Positions 49,179-59,030 of a stretch of DNA of 64,000 nt are shown one piece after another. The notes beneath the pieces were generated by a model, which saw nothing but the letters and a program-made list of their open reading frames with translations, was not told the DNA's origin and ran no database searches. Position 1 is the first letter of the stretch; every line of letters begins with the position of its first letter. The position numbers and the translations under genes were made by a program. Source of the DNA: Pasteurella multocida subsp. multocida OH4807 (GTDB taxonomy: Bacteria > Pseudomonadota > Gammaproteobacteria > Enterobacterales > Pasteurellaceae); assembly GCA_000973525.1 (NCBI GenBank), contig CP004391.1, positions 1,930,001 to 1,994,000 on the forward strand. The letters are read 5' to 3'.

Positions 49179-50543
49179 TTACAATAAATTGCTCACAAAA
49201 ATAACTAAAATAATGAGTGGAACAACAAATTTTACATAGTTAAACCAGATCGTTGTGAAAGTAGAATCTGGTGTAGGAGAAAGTTCTTTTTTGGCATCTT
49301 CTTTTAACACAAATCCAACAAAAATGGCACAACCAAGTGCAGTAAGCATAAAGAGGATATTACCACTCACATAGTCAAAGGTATCAAAAATACTTTTTCC
49401 AAAAATGCGAATATCCTTGAATACATTGTCTCCTAGAATAGACGGAAGATTACCTAATACGAAGATCACGCCTAATGTTAGCATAATTGCTTTACTACGA
49501 CGCATTTTGAGCTTTTCTTGTAGCGCAGTAATGATGACTTCATAAATTGTTAATGAAGTGGTTAACGCAGCAATAAGTAATAAACTAAAGAAAATAATAG
49601 CAAAGATTTTCCCCAACCATAAATGTGAAAAGACGATCGGTAAGCTTTGGAAAACTAAAGTTGGACCTGAATTAGGAGCGATACCAAAAGTAAATAATGA
49701 TGGGAAGATCATAAAACCAGCAAGAACAGCAATGATAGTATTGGTGAAGCCTGTAATGATCGCAGTTTGAATAAGGTTCTCTTCTTTATTTAAGTAACTG
49801 GACAGCGTGATTAATACACCAAAGCCGAGGCTTAGCGCAAAGAAAACTTGTCCTAATACGAAAACAAAGAGCTGTGGTGTAATTTTAGAGAAATCCGGTT
49901 TTAGATAAAATGTGATACCCTCCATTGCACCAGGGAGTGTGACGTTACGAATGACCATGCCAATCAGAAAAATAAAGAGTAGGGGCATTAAATATCTCAC
50001 TGCTCGCTCAATCCCGCCGATAATCCCTTTGGCGAGAATAAAATAGTTCAAGAGCACAAAGAGTAACGTATAGAGCGTGACACCCATCGGGCTGTCATTG
50101 ATATGTGAAGTATAGAAGTCTTGTGCGATTTCTTTTGTGATAGGTTGGGAAATATCGAGTGTACCTGTAATCAAATTGACGATATAAGTAATCACCCAGC
50201 CACCTAACACCATATAATAGGCCATAATACCAAATGCACCGAGTAGACCTAAATAGCCCACGATCTTCCAATATTTTGAAATGTTGCGTTTTTCGAGTTT
50301 ATCACCAAATGCATCAATCGCATTCACGCGTAAACGTCGTCCAATGACGTTTTCAACTAAAATCATCGGAATGCCAATTAAGAGCATGGCTAAACAGAAT
50401 AAAAAAACATATGCGCCCCCCCCATTTTCACCAACGAGATAAGGGAAACGCCATGTTGCGCCAAAACCCACGGTTGCACCCGCAACGGTCATGACATAAG
50501 TGAGTCGACTAGACCAAGTTTGTCTTTCTTGTTTTGTTGTCAT
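49179..50543 (-). CDS. Sodium-dependent transporter of the SNF (NSS) family
   Basis: A 454-aa sodium-coupled symporter of the neurotransmitter-sodium-symporter family, which moves amino acids or related compounds. The first helix carries the hallmark GATVGFGATWRFPYLVGENGGG region (residues 22-43, split as GATVGFGATWRFPY then LVGENGGG). Here TWRFP replaces the usual NIWRFP neighbourhood. Ten to eleven hydrophobic segments follow. Gly41-Gly43 are encoded within a run of eight G (50416-50423 on the opposite strand), a possible slippage site. It is separated from nth by 123 bases. Confidence 0.9.
   Translation of the reverse strand: MTTKQERQTWSSRLTYVMTVAGATVGFGATWRFPYLVGENGGGAYVFLFCLAMLLIGIPMILVENVIGRRLRVNAIDAFGDKLEKRNISKYWKIVGYLGLLGAFGIMAYYMVLGGWVITYIVNLITGTLDISQPITKEIAQDFYTSHINDSPMGVTLYTLLFVLLNYFILAKGIIGGIERAVRYLMPLLFIFLIGMVIRNVTLPGAMEGITFYLKPDFSKITPQLFVFVLGQVFFALSLGFGVLITLSSYLNKEENLIQTAIITGFTNTIIAVLAGFMIFPSLFTFGIAPNSGPTLVFQSLPIVFSHLWLGKIFAIIFFSLLLIAALTTSLTIYEVIITALQEKLKMRRSKAIMLTLGVIFVLGNLPSILGDNVFKDIRIFGKSIFDTFDYVSGNILFMLTALGCAIFVGFVLKEDAKKELSPTPDSTFTTIWFNYVKFVVPLIILVIFVSNLL
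50416..50423 (-). repeat. G8 homopolymer within the symporter gene
   Basis: Eight consecutive G on the coding strand encode Gly41-Gly43 near the 5' end. Loss or gain of one base would truncate the protein early. Confidence 0.9.
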
Positions 50544-50666
50544 TGTTACATCCAGATTATTGAATAAGCCATGTTTTGATAAACAGGATAGGCGAAGTAA
50601 GTTCTTGTGATACAGAAATCACGATTTTTTGCGTGGTGGAACACGCTATTTGTTATGTGATTTGGA

Positions 50667-51305
50667 CTAAGAACAGTCCGTTTTTTCTTTAAATTCACAC
50701 AGATCTTCTATAATGCATGAACCACAGCGTGGCTTACGGGCGATACAAGTATAGCGACCATGTAAAATTAACCAATGGTGGACATCCACTTTAAACTCGT
50801 TCGGTACGACTTTAAGTAATTTTTCTTCCACTTTGACGACATCTTTACCAGGGGCAAATCCTGTTCGATTAGAGACACGGAAAATATGCGTATCGACGGC
50901 AATCGTAGGTTGACCAAAGGCTGTGTTGAGCACCACATTCGCAGTTTTTCTGCCAACGCCAGCTAGGGCTTCAAGTGCGGTACGGTTTTGCGGAATTTCA
51001 CCCTCATGTTTTTCGAGCAAGTCGCGACACGTTTTAATGATATTTTCTGCTTTACTATTATAGAGTCCAATAGTTTTGATATAGTGTTTTAACCCCTCTA
51101 CGCCCAGATCTAAAATGGATTGAGGGGTATTAGCGACAGGAAACAATTTTTCAGTCGCTTTATTTACTCCTTTATCTGTTGCTTGTGCAGATAAAATCAC
51201 AGCAATTAATAGCTCAAAAGGTGAACTATAGTGAAGCTCAGTGGTTGGATGAGGATTGGCATCCCGTAACCGAGTAAGTATTTCAATCCGTTTTTGTTTA
51301 TTCAT
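50667..51305 (-). CDS. nth: Endonuclease III
   Basis: Nth removes oxidised pyrimidines and nicks abasic sites. The 212-aa protein has the helix-hairpin-helix LEALAGVGRKTANVVL with catalytic Lys120, the catalytic Asp138 in AVDTHIFRVSNRTG, and the [4Fe-4S] cysteines in CIARKPRCGSCIIEDLC at the C-terminus. Length and motifs equal E. coli Nth. It is the last gene of the rsx operon, six bases after rsxE, the usual arrangement. A uptake signal lies within it (50973-50981). Confidence 0.97.
   Translation of the reverse strand: MNKQKRIEILTRLRDANPHPTTELHYSSPFELLIAVILSAQATDKGVNKATEKLFPVANTPQSILDLGVEGLKHYIKTIGLYNSKAENIIKTCRDLLEKHEGEIPQNRTALEALAGVGRKTANVVLNTAFGQPTIAVDTHIFRVSNRTGFAPGKDVVKVEEKLLKVVPNEFKVDVHHWLILHGRYTCIARKPRCGSCIIEDLCEFKEKTDCS
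50973..50981 (+). repeat. DNA uptake signal core (USS)
   Basis: Exact AAGTGCGGT inside nth. Confidence 0.9.
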
Positions 51306-51311
51306 GCTGTT

Positions 51312-52034
51312 TTATTTACGTTGATCGATAAAATTTTTCATCGCTAAAATGAGCGCTAAACCGATAAAAGCACCAGGTGGCAAAATCGCAAGCAAAAAAT
51401 GGCTATCCAGTTGAAACAGTTCAATTCGTACTGCTTTTGCCCAATCGCCTAGTAAGTGTTCTAGCCCATCAAATAAAGTACCATTACCTAAGATCTCGCG
51501 AATTGCCCCGAGTACAACTAAACTGAGGCACATACCCAGTCCCATAGCAAAACCATCAAACATCGCGTGGCGTAGTGAGTTTTTTGAGGCAAAGGCTTCT
51601 GCGCGACCGATAACAATGCAGTTTGTGACAATTAATGGAATAAAAATGCCTAAAGATTGATAAAGCGAGTAAGTATACGCGTTCATCAATAATTGTACCA
51701 TGGTAACTGTCGTAGCAATGATCATCACATAAATAGGAATACGGATTTCATGTGGAATGTGTTGACGAAATAACGACACGACCGTATTACTGCACATTAA
51801 CACGAGCATAGTTGCCAAGCCTAGACCCAGAGCATTAGTGACATTGTTTGAGACAGCTAATAAAGGGCATAATCCTAATAGTTGAACAAGCGTCGAGTTA
51901 TTTTTCCATACCCCCTGCCAAAACAGATCTTTCCATAAGTGTGTAGCTTGCTTTTCTGCTTGTACCGCAGTGGTTTCGACAACATCTGTTTTTTGATCAG
52001 AAAGTGCGGTATGTTTTTCAAAAGGTTCGCTCAT
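51312..52034 (-). CDS. rsxE: Electron transport complex subunit RsxE
   Basis: RsxE is one of two homologous integral-membrane subunits (with RsxA) of the Rnf/Rsx complex, a sodium- or proton-coupled ferredoxin:NAD oxidoreductase. In E. coli it keeps SoxR reduced. The 240-aa protein has six hydrophobic segments and the [20 protein letters not shown] motif near 55-74. An unusual hydrophilic N-terminal extension of about 35 residues contains a uptake signal in its coding sequence (52002-52010). It overlaps rsxG by four bases. Confidence 0.95.
   Translation of the reverse strand: MSEPFEKHTALSDQKTDVVETTAVQAEKQATHLWKDLFWQGVWKNNSTLVQLLGLCPLLAVSNNVTNALGLGLATMLVLMCSNTVVSLFRQHIPHEIRIPIYVMIIATTVTMVQLLMNAYTYSLYQSLGIFIPLIVTNCIVIGRAEAFASKNSLRHAMFDGFAMGLGMCLSLVVLGAIREILGNGTLFDGLEHLLGDWAKAVRIELFQLDSHFLLAILPPGAFIGLALILAMKNFIDQRK
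52002..52010 (+). repeat. DNA uptake signal core (USS)
   Basis: Exact AAGTGCGGT inside the non-conserved N-terminal extension of rsxE. Confidence 0.9.
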
Positions 52035-52648
52035 GGTTGATTTCCTTGATTGAGTTCATCTAACATACTGAGTGCAGCGCGTTTTACTTGGTTAACAACA
52101 GCGCGTGGTGTGATAGTTGCACCAGCAAATTGATCAAATTTCCCTCCATCTTTTTTTACTGCCCATTCATTTGCATTGTCGGCATGAATTTTTTGCTGAG
52201 TAAAGCTTAGAATCCAATCTGATATACGGGTTTCAATTTTATCCCCCAGCCCTGGCGTTTCGTGATGTTCTAATACGCGAACGCCTAATACTTCTCCTTC
52301 TGGGGTTAATCCTACGAGTAAACGAATTTCGCCAGAATAACCATCACGAGCACTTGTTTCAAAAGCGTATGCCATTTTTTTCCCATTTTTTATTCCAACA
52401 CAAATTTGGGTGATACGGTTTTCTATGAGTTTAGGGCTGGTGGGTTGATAGCAATGATCCGTTAAGTCATTATCAATATACTGTTGTGGTACCACTTGTA
52501 GTAAGAGATCACGTTGTTGCTTATTCATTTCTTGGGCAATTTTCTCTTTGGTTAGAAAATACACCGCAGTAGATAAACTCGTACAAATAACCGCAACAAA
52601 GGCTAGTAACGTGGCGTAATAAGCTGAAATTTTAACCGTCTTCATCAT
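52031..52648 (-). CDS. rsxG: Electron transport complex subunit RsxG
   Basis: RsxG is a periplasm-facing subunit with covalently bound FMN. The 205-aa protein has one N-terminal membrane helix (about 10-30). The flavinylation motif is in [15 protein letters not shown] near residues 169-183, where the Thr of GAT is the attachment residue. The FMN-binding fold lies between ([22 protein letters not shown]). It overlaps rsxE by four bases and lies six bases after rsxD. Confidence 0.95.
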   Translation of the reverse strand: MMKTVKISAYYATLLAFVAVICTSLSTAVYFLTKEKIAQEMNKQQRDLLLQVVPQQYIDNDLTDHCYQPTSPKLIENRITQICVGIKNGKKMAYAFETSARDGYSGEIRLLVGLTPEGEVLGVRVLEHHETPGLGDKIETRISDWILSFTQQKIHADNANEWAVKKDGGKFDQFAGATITPRAVVNQVKRAALSMLDELNQGNQP

Positions 52649-52654
52649 TATTCC

Positions 52655-53701
52655 TTATTTATGATGACCTGCAACACGAGGACGAGTATAGTGATCAATT
52701 AATGGCACACAAATATTGCCGAGTAAAATCGCAAAAGCCACACCATCAGGGTAACTACCATGAAAACGAATAATATAGACAAGTAATCCAACTAACGCAC
52801 CAAATACGAGTTTCCCACGAGGTGTGATAGACGCGGTGACGGGATCTGTGGCGATAAAGAATGCACCAAACATCATTGCACCACTCAGTAAATGGGCGCT
52901 AGTGGAGAGGTGTTGTGTTGATGAAAGTAATTCAGTCATGCCGGCTAACATCGTAAACGTAACAAGCATCGCAATAGGAATTTGCCAATGGATGATACGT
53001 TTTAATATGAGAAATATGCCGCCTAATAAAAAAGCCACATTCATTTGCCACCAACCGATTGCCAGACCAGATGAAAAAATGGGAGAGTGTAGCAATGTGG
53101 CATAGTCTGCCTCCTTCAAGACCACTTTCGCGCTGTCTAATGGTGTAGCTTGAGTAATAGCATCAATCGATGTCGTCAGCTGATGTAAACTGAAACCATC
53201 AGTACTAAATCCTGTAAAAATTAACGTGTAGGCATCGGTTATTGTCGGGGGTTCATTTAACAAGCTGACTGGTGGTAACCATGTTGTCATTTGCAGTGGA
53301 AAAGAAATTAATAAAATGACGTAACCAACCATCGCAGGATTGAATAAGTTCTGACCTAAGCCACCATAGACGTGTTTCCCCAAGATAACTGCACAAAAAG
53401 TCCCAATTAAAATTAGCCAGTAGGGTGCATAAGGCGGAATCGCGATGGCTAAAATGAGTGCTGTTACAACCACACTGAAATCAGAAAGATAAAATAAAGT
53501 GGGTTTATTCCGTAAAAGCGTGACACCCCATTCTAAAAAGAGTGCGAATGTTACGGCTAATGCAATTTGGATAAGAACGCCAAAACCAAAATAATATAAT
53601 TGGATCCAAATTGCAGGTAACATTGCTAAGATGACCCACAACATAATGCGCATAGTGAGTTTACCTGAATGAGTATGGGGGGAGCTGACCATTTTAAACA
53701 T
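52655..53701 (-). CDS. rsxD: Electron transport complex subunit RsxD
   Basis: RsxD is a polytopic membrane subunit carrying a second covalent FMN. The 348-aa protein aligns with E. coli RsxD throughout. The flavin-attachment Thr is Thr186 in [11 protein letters not shown]. The [23 protein letters not shown] segment (split: [14 protein letters not shown] then YVILLISFP) is near 113-135. Starting at the first ATG gives [12 protein letters not shown]; a second ATG three codons later is also possible. It lies between rsxC and rsxG. Confidence 0.95.
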   Translation of the reverse strand: MFKMVSSPHTHSGKLTMRIMLWVILAMLPAIWIQLYYFGFGVLIQIALAVTFALFLEWGVTLLRNKPTLFYLSDFSVVVTALILAIAIPPYAPYWLILIGTFCAVILGKHVYGGLGQNLFNPAMVGYVILLISFPLQMTTWLPPVSLLNEPPTITDAYTLIFTGFSTDGFSLHQLTTSIDAITQATPLDSAKVVLKEADYATLLHSPIFSSGLAIGWWQMNVAFLLGGIFLILKRIIHWQIPIAMLVTFTMLAGMTELLSSTQHLSTSAHLLSGAMMFGAFFIATDPVTASITPRGKLVFGALVGLLVYIIRFHGSYPDGVAFAILLGNICVPLIDHYTRPRVAGHHK

Positions 53702-53710
53702 TGTTTGGTA

Positions 53711-54330
53711 TTATCCTTCTTCTTGGTTTTGTTGCGCTATTTTTTTCGCTTTAGCTCTGGCGACTGCTGCAGCAATCGCTGCTTTGCGCGGATCGACTGC
53801 TTTCGTATCTGCAGTCTCTGCCAACAATTCATTCTGTTTTTCAACCGCACTGACTTCGCCCTGGACTGCGGCTTTTTTGGCTTTGGCTCTTGCAACGGCA
53901 GCTGCAATCGCCGCTTTGCGTGGATCGACTGCTTTCGTATCTGCTGTCTCGATCAATGATTCACTCTGTTTTTCAACCGCACTGACTTCACCCTGAACTG
54001 TGGCTTTTTTGGCTTTGGCTCTTGCAACGGCAGCTGCAATCGCCGCTTTGCGTGGATCGACTTCTTTTGTATCTGCTGTCTCTGCTAACAATTCATTCTG
54101 TTTTTCAACCGCACTGACTTCGCCCTGGACTGTGGCTTTTTTGGCTTTAGCTCTTGCTACGGCAGCCGCAATCGCCGCTTTGCGTGGATCGACATCTTTT
54201 GTGTCTGCTGTCTCTAACAATGATTCACTCTGTTTTTCAACCACACTGACTTCACCCTGAACTGCGGCTTTTTGGGCTTTGGCTCTTGCAATCGCTGCCG
54301 CGAGCGTCGCTTTTTGGGGATCATCTGGCG
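53711..54330 (-). repeat. 132-bp in-frame tandem repeats in rsxC
   Basis: The block GATCGAC or its variant recurs at 53791, 53923, 54055, 54187 and 54319, exactly 132 bases apart. This gives five units of a 44-codon repeat at the rsxC 3' end. The inner units are nearly identical at the DNA level, so copy number can change by recombination without losing frame. Confidence 0.95.
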
Positions 54331-56041
54331 TTGATTGTTCTTTTTCCTGCATCAAGGTAATATCACTTGACGTGTGTTGTTCCGCTTGTTCCGCCTGTTG
54401 ACGAGCTAAACGGCGAGCTTTGCGTTGTGCCATGATATCGCTATTGTCAGGTAAAATTTCCCCTTTTGCAGTGACAACCGTTTTTATATCAAGTTTTTGT
54501 GGCTCTTGTTCCGTTTTTTTCGCTTTTAAGCGTGCTAATGCAGCTTGTACCGGATCTTCACCATTTTCCAATTGCATTTCTTGCCGACGTGCTTCCATTG
54601 CTTTTTGAGAACGTGCTTTACGCTCTTGCTCTTCACGTTCTAAGCGAGCTTGGCGTGCTTCAAAGCGCAGTTTTGCCTCTTCTGCTTGTTTAGCTTTTTG
54701 CTTAATTTCCCAAATTTTTGCTTTTTCTTGACGGAAATACTGGATCAGAGGGATATGGCTTGGACAAACATAGGCGCATAGACCGCATTCTATGCAATCT
54801 TTTAGCGCGTATTCTTCCGATTTTTCATGATCTTCACTTCTTGCAAACCAATAAAGTTGCTGGGGCATAAGGTTAACTGGACATGCATCTGAACAGGCTG
54901 AACAGCGAATACAAGATTGTTCTGGTGCAGGCGGTGCATACTCAAAATGGTCTGGTGCAAGTAAACAGTTGGTGACTTTAGTCACTGGCGCGTGCAGAGC
55001 GGGCAGAATAAATCCCATCATTGGTCCCCCCATGAAAACAGGAAAACGTGCATCATATTGGTAATCAACTTGTTTCAGTAACTGGTGAATCGGAGTACCT
55101 AATCGTACCCAATAATTCCCTTTATGATTGACTTTATCGCCCGTTAACGTCACAACACGCTCAATGAGAGGTTCATCATTAATTACGGCACGTTTAATGG
55201 CAAAAGCCGTCCCCACATTCTGCATCAGTACACCAATGCTTGAAGAACGCTGTCCACTAGGTACTTCTATACCCGTTAATATTTGAATCAATTGCTTGGC
55301 AGCACCCGAAGGATACTTGGTTGGAATCACACGAATTTCAATATCGTTTGCTCCATGTAATGCTCGGCGTAATGCTTCTGCGGCTTCTGGTTTGTTGTCT
55401 TCAATCGCAATCACCACTTTTTCTGGGCGTAAAATGTAGCGCAGAATACGTGTACCTTCGATAATTTCTTCAGGATAGTCACGCATAAGTCGATCATCAC
55501 ATGTGATATAAGGTTCACATTCTGCACCATTAATAATCAGTAATTTGACTTGTTTTTCTGCAGAATGGATTTTGGCAGCAGTTGGGAAAACTGCACCTCC
55601 TAGCCCAGCTACGCCCGCTTGATAAATTTTTTCAATCAACTGTTCAGGCGTTTGAGTAAGAAAATCATCAATAGGATATTGAGTACGCCATGTATCTTGT
55701 CCATCAGCCTCAAGCTGTATACAACGTTCAGGTAATCCAGAAGGATGAGGGACAACATGAGGAGTAATTGCGGTAATAAAACCTGAGGTCGAAGCATGTA
55801 CGGGTAAAACACGCAGACCATCCCCCTGAGTGAGAGGCTGTCCTTTGAAAACATAGTCCCCCACCTTGACAAGCAAATTCCCTTCCGCACCAGCATGTTG
55901 TTTGAGCGGAATATAAAATGTATCGACTAATTTTGCTCGGCGAATCGGTTTGTGATTTGACTGCGATTTACGTTCAGGGGGATGTACGCCACCTTTAAAA
56001 TCCCACAGTTTTCCAGAATTAAAACGTGTTAAAATATCCAT
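53711..56041 (-). CDS. rsxC: Electron transport complex subunit RsxC with long C-terminal repeat tail
   Basis: RsxC is the peripheral NADH- and FMN-binding subunit. The core (about 1-440) has the flavin/NADH part ([29 protein letters not shown]) and two [4Fe-4S] motifs, [14 protein letters not shown] and [15 protein letters not shown] Lys/Glu/Ala-rich helical tail (about 440-776) follows. Its last 200 residues consist of about five 44-residue repeats with the core [18 protein letters not shown] and the linker [15 protein letters not shown]. Repeat tails of this kind are known in some RnfC proteins, but copy number differs. It starts at ATG, one base after rsxB. Confidence 0.95.
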   Translation of the reverse strand: MDILTRFNSGKLWDFKGGVHPPERKSQSNHKPIRRAKLVDTFYIPLKQHAGAEGNLLVKVGDYVFKGQPLTQGDGLRVLPVHASTSGFITAITPHVVPHPSGLPERCIQLEADGQDTWRTQYPIDDFLTQTPEQLIEKIYQAGVAGLGGAVFPTAAKIHSAEKQVKLLIINGAECEPYITCDDRLMRDYPEEIIEGTRILRYILRPEKVVIAIEDNKPEAAEALRRALHGANDIEIRVIPTKYPSGAAKQLIQILTGIEVPSGQRSSSIGVLMQNVGTAFAIKRAVINDEPLIERVVTLTGDKVNHKGNYWVRLGTPIHQLLKQVDYQYDARFPVFMGGPMMGFILPALHAPVTKVTNCLLAPDHFEYAPPAPEQSCIRCSACSDACPVNLMPQQLYWFARSEDHEKSEEYALKDCIECGLCAYVCPSHIPLIQYFRQEKAKIWEIKQKAKQAEEAKLRFEARQARLEREEQERKARSQKAMEARRQEMQLENGEDPVQAALARLKAKKTEQEPQKLDIKTVVTAKGEILPDNSDIMAQRKARRLARQQAEQAEQHTSSDITLMQEKEQSTPDDPQKATLAAAIARAKAQKAAVQGEVSVVEKQSESLLETADTKDVDPRKAAIAAAVARAKAKKATVQGEVSAVEKQNELLAETADTKEVDPRKAAIAAAVARAKAKKATVQGEVSAVEKQSESLIETADTKAVDPRKAAIAAAVARAKAKKAAVQGEVSAVEKQNELLAETADTKAVDPRKAAIAAAVARAKAKKIAQQNQEEG

Positions 56042-56042
56042 A

Positions 56043-56639
56043 TTATTCCCCTTTAATGAATTTCTTCTGTGTTGTTGTGGTATCTACGATGGGAATAACA
56101 AGTTTTGGGTCAAATTTCCAATTCCAGTTATCAATATTACTTTTTACTTTGATCATTGAAATACAATCTGTTGGACAAGGTGGAACACAAAGCTCACAGC
56201 CTGTACATAAGTCAGGAATAATTGTATGCATCGCTTTGTTTGTGCCAATAATGGCATCTACTGGACAAGCTTGAATACACTTAGTGCAGCCTATGCACAT
56301 TGATTCATCAATGAACGCGACCATTGGAACGGGATCACCTTCTACTTCAGTAGAGGGGGGCTCTACCCCCATTAATTCAGCGATATTAATAATGACAGTT
56401 TGTCCGCCAGGAATACATTTTGTGATGTCATCACCATGTGCAATGGCTTCCGCGTAGGGTTTACACCCTGGGTAGCCACATTGCCCACATTGGCTTTGTG
56501 GAAGTAATGCATCAATTTTCTCTACGATTGGATCGGCATCTACTTTCAGTTTGACTGAAGCAACCCCTAAAATCGCACCAAAGATGAGTGCGAGGAGGGT
56601 AATTGCGATTAAGATGAGATATAGGGTTGATGTCATCAT
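56043..56639 (-). CDS. rsxB: Electron transport complex subunit RsxB
   Basis: RsxB is the iron-sulfur subunit that passes electrons within the Rsx complex. The 198-aa protein has an N-terminal membrane helix (about 5-25) and a Cys cluster [16 protein letters not shown] near 47-62. Two ferredoxin-type [4Fe-4S] motifs follow, [16 protein letters not shown] and [16 protein letters not shown]. It overlaps rsxA by four bases and precedes rsxC by one base. Confidence 0.97.
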   Translation of the reverse strand: MMTSTLYLILIAITLLALIFGAILGVASVKLKVDADPIVEKIDALLPQSQCGQCGYPGCKPYAEAIAHGDDITKCIPGGQTVIINIAELMGVEPPSTEVEGDPVPMVAFIDESMCIGCTKCIQACPVDAIIGTNKAMHTIIPDLCTGCELCVPPCPTDCISMIKVKSNIDNWNWKFDPKLVIPIVDTTTTQKKFIKGE

Positions 56640-57217
56640 AGTCGTACTAATCCAGCAAAACCCATAAAAGCCAGTGACATTAACCCTGCTGTGATGAGGG
56701 CAATGGCTGCACCACGAAAAATAGCAGGAACATCTGCAGCGGCTAAACGTTCGCGTAGTGCGGCAAATAAGACGAGCACAAGACCAAAACCCAGCGACGC
56801 ACCAAAACCATAAATAATAGATTGCGTCAAGTTATGAGCTAAGTTGATATTTAATAGTGCTACACCAAGCACTGCACAGTTTGTTGTAATTAACGGCAGA
56901 AAAATACCCAATAAACGATATAGTGTTGGGCTGGTTTTGTTAATGACCATTTCGGTGAATTGAACGACGACTGCAATCACTAAGATAAAAACCAAAGTGC
57001 GTAAAAAAGTTGCGTTTAATGGACTGAGAATGTAGGTATCAATTAAATAGGCTGAAATGGACGCAACGGTGAGCACAAACATGGTCGCTAGACTCATGCC
57101 AATAGCGGTTTCAATTTTTTTTGAAACCCCCATGAACGGACAGAGTCCTAGAAATTTTACTAGGACAAAGTTGTTAATTAATGCAGTACTAATAATAAGG
57201 AGAAGATATTCAGTCAT
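56636..57217 (-). CDS. rsxA: Electron transport complex subunit RsxA
   Basis: RsxA is the six-helix membrane subunit paired with RsxE. The start at ATG 57217 gives 193 aa beginning [19 protein letters not shown], equal to the E. coli length. The motif [23 protein letters not shown] is near 19-41 (split: [12 protein letters not shown] then [11 protein letters not shown]). An ATG at 57265 is in frame but would add 16 residues not seen in homologues. It is the first gene of rsxABCDGE-nth. Confidence 0.94.
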   Translation of the reverse strand: MTEYLLLIISTALINNFVLVKFLGLCPFMGVSKKIETAIGMSLATMFVLTVASISAYLIDTYILSPLNATFLRTLVFILVIAVVVQFTEMVINKTSPTLYRLLGIFLPLITTNCAVLGVALLNINLAHNLTQSIIYGFGASLGFGLVLVLFAALRERLAAADVPAIFRGAAIALITAGLMSLAFMGFAGLVRL

Positions 57218-57504
57218 CATGATATTCGCTCGGGCAGTTTTTGGTGCCCACAAGTTAAGTGGCATATTATCGCCATTTCTGGTTTTAAGAACAATAAAAA
57301 ATTTGGGTTATTTGCGAGTACTAGGAGGAGATAGTTTGGGTTAAAATCAATTCAAAATACCTTTGTGGTGATATCCGTGATGTAAAAGCGTATTTTATTA
57401 CAATAAATGAGATTATCTTCTGCTTTTCGTTGCAAAATATAGAGGTAGATTAGTTTGTAATATAAGCAAAAATGGTTTATTTAATGAATTATTACAGTTC
57501 AATT

Positions 57505-57520
57505 TGTGACTCAGATCACA
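57505..57520 (+). promoter_or_regulatory. Perfect CRP-cAMP consensus site
   Basis: TGTGA-CTCAGA-TCACA matches all ten consensus bases. It is about 290 bases from rsxA and about 280 bases upstream of the likely ompH transcription start, far for direct class I or II activation of either. A nearer, unseen promoter is possible. Confidence 0.75.
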
Positions 57521-57766
57521 AAAATGAAATGAAGTTAAAAAAAGAGGTTTTTTTCTTTTCAAATATTGATTCAATGTTTATTTTATTTTGCTTTATTTTT
57601 CTTTCAAATCAATATGTTATGTTATTTATGAAAAGTTCATTTTTTCTTTATGACTTATAATATTTGTGATCTTCCTAACACTTTTTGTAACCTTTTGTAA
57701 AGATTGGTTTTTTGTAAGTGTTTGTTTTTTAATTAAAAGTGTAAATTTGCTATATGAGATATTATT

Positions 57767-57795
57767 TTGACAACAGATGGGAGCTTTGCTATCTT
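57767..57795 (+). promoter_or_regulatory. Probable ompH promoter
   Basis: A perfect -35 TTGACA (57767-57772), a 17-base spacer and TATCTT (57790-57795) predict a start near 57802. That leaves a leader of about 108 bases, suitable for small-RNA control as for other porins. Confidence 0.65.
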
Positions 57796-57909
57796 GCATC
57801 TGCAAAAATTATGAGACTAGTAATAGCCTCTGTGTCGATTTTAGGTTGATTAAGTGATTTTGGTTACTTAATTAAATGATAAAACTCCAACAAACAAGGT
57901 AGTGATTTT

Positions 57910-58947
57910 ATGAAAAAGACAATCGTAGCATTAGCAGTCGCAGCATTCGCTGCAACTTCAGCAAACGCAGCTGTAGTTTATAACCAAGATGGTACTAAAC
58001 TTGAAGTTAAAGGTTCTGTACGTTTACTTCTACAAAAAGCAAAAGATAAACGTGCTGATTTATTAAATGATGGTTCACGTTTAGAAGTGGCTGCATCGCA
58101 CAACTTAGGCGAAGGTTTAACAGCATTAGCATATGGTCGTGTAGATCTAGGAGCTAGTAACTTCAAAAAAGATGCTGAAAAAGATAGCGTAGAATTAGCT
58201 AGATTATATGCAGGTTTTAAATATGATGGTGTAGGTACATTAACATTCGGTAGACAATTAACCAATGGTGATGATTTAGGCTATGCTGGTTATAGTGAAA
58301 AAGTTGATGGTTTATCGCAACACGTTGTAGATATTGGTAATAAAGTAGTTCACTTCAAATCAGCTGATTTCAATGGTTTCACTTTTGGTGCTGACTATAT
58401 TTTTGATGATTCTTCTGCTAAAAAAACAATGGTACCTGGTCAATCGGAAACAGTAAAAGATCCAAATAATAAAGGTTATGTTTTAGCAGCTTTCTATGAG
58501 CGTAAAATGGATGACTTTGGCTTTGGTTTACAAGCAGGCTATAGCCGTGTAGATACAACTGAAGCTAAAATTCAAAAAGAAGATAATAAAAAGGCATTTA
58601 CTGTAGCTGGTCAACTTTCTTATGCACAATTTGCTTTCGGTGTTGATTACAGCCGTGAAAAAGAGCATCTTTCTAAAACCAAAACAGATACTTTATTATT
58701 TGGTGTTAAATATGATTTGACTGATATGGCTAAACTTTATGCTGTGGCAGGTAAAGAGAAAGCTAAAGTAGATGGTAAAACAACTGAAAAAGTTAATCAC
58801 TTTGGTTTAGGTATGGGATATAAACTTCATGCTAACGTACAAACTTTCTTAGAGTATGGTAAAACAAATACTAAGAAATATGTAGGAGATGCAGTAACAA
58901 AAACTAAAGATCATTCTGTGAATTTAGGTTTACGCGTATTCTTCTAA
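57910..58947 (+). CDS. ompH: OmpH-type general porin
   Basis: OmpH is the major trimeric porin and a main surface antigen of Pasteurella. The 345-aa precursor has a 20-residue signal peptide ending SANA, followed by AVVYNQDGTKLEVKGSVRL as mature start. It has alternating beta-strand sequence throughout and the C-terminal Phe (LGLRVFF) needed for outer-membrane assembly. The loop regions (about 55-70, 140-165, 275-290) are lysine-rich, unlike the better-known OmpH1 loops. Only one copy is present here, whereas some P. multocida genomes carry two in tandem. Confidence 0.93.
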   Translation: MKKTIVALAVAAFAATSANAAVVYNQDGTKLEVKGSVRLLLQKAKDKRADLLNDGSRLEVAASHNLGEGLTALAYGRVDLGASNFKKDAEKDSVELARLYAGFKYDGVGTLTFGRQLTNGDDLGYAGYSEKVDGLSQHVVDIGNKVVHFKSADFNGFTFGADYIFDDSSAKKTMVPGQSETVKDPNNKGYVLAAFYERKMDDFGFGLQAGYSRVDTTEAKIQKEDNKKAFTVAGQLSYAQFAFGVDYSREKEHLSKTKTDTLLFGVKYDLTDMAKLYAVAGKEKAKVDGKTTEKVNHFGLGMGYKLHANVQTFLEYGKTNTKKYVGDAVTKTKDHSVNLGLRVFF

Positions 58948-58970
58948 TTGTTTTTACGAGAATGAAAGAA

Positions 58971-58996
58971 AGCCAGTGTTTAACACTGGCTTTTTT
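58971..58996 (+). terminator. ompH terminator
   Basis: The stem GCCAGTG / CACTGGC with a five-base loop and six T lies 24 bases past the ompH stop. Confidence 0.92.
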
Positions 58997-59021
58997 ATAT
59001 TGAAAAATTTTTGTCAACATA

Positions 59022-59030
59022 ACCGCACTT
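59022..59030 (-). repeat. DNA uptake signal core (USS)
   Basis: Exact ACCGCACTT between the ompH terminator and the prmB stop. Confidence 0.9.

Larger units (their letters stand above)
57266..57909. other. Long intergenic region between rsxA and ompH
   Basis: About 650 bases of very AT-rich sequence separate the divergent rsx operon and ompH. It holds a perfect CRP site (57505-57520) and a near-consensus promoter (57767-57795). A 62-codon hydrophobic frame (57472-57660) overlaps the CRP site and is probably chance. No tRNA, known small RNA or repeat was recognised. Confidence 0.6.

Noticed and set aside
53784..54260. Repetitive frames opposite the rsxC repeat array
   Set aside because: They are the complementary strand of the 132-bp repeats, with no start signals of their own.
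57266..57270. Upstream ATG of rsxA near 57265 as the true start
   Set aside because: It adds 16 residues missing from homologues; the 57217 start gives the exact family length of 193 aa.
57472..57660. 62-codon hydrophobic frame upstream of ompH
   Set aside because: It contains the CRP consensus site, is dominated by Phe/Ile from poly-T sequence, and lacks a ribosome site. A small membrane protein cannot be fully excluded.
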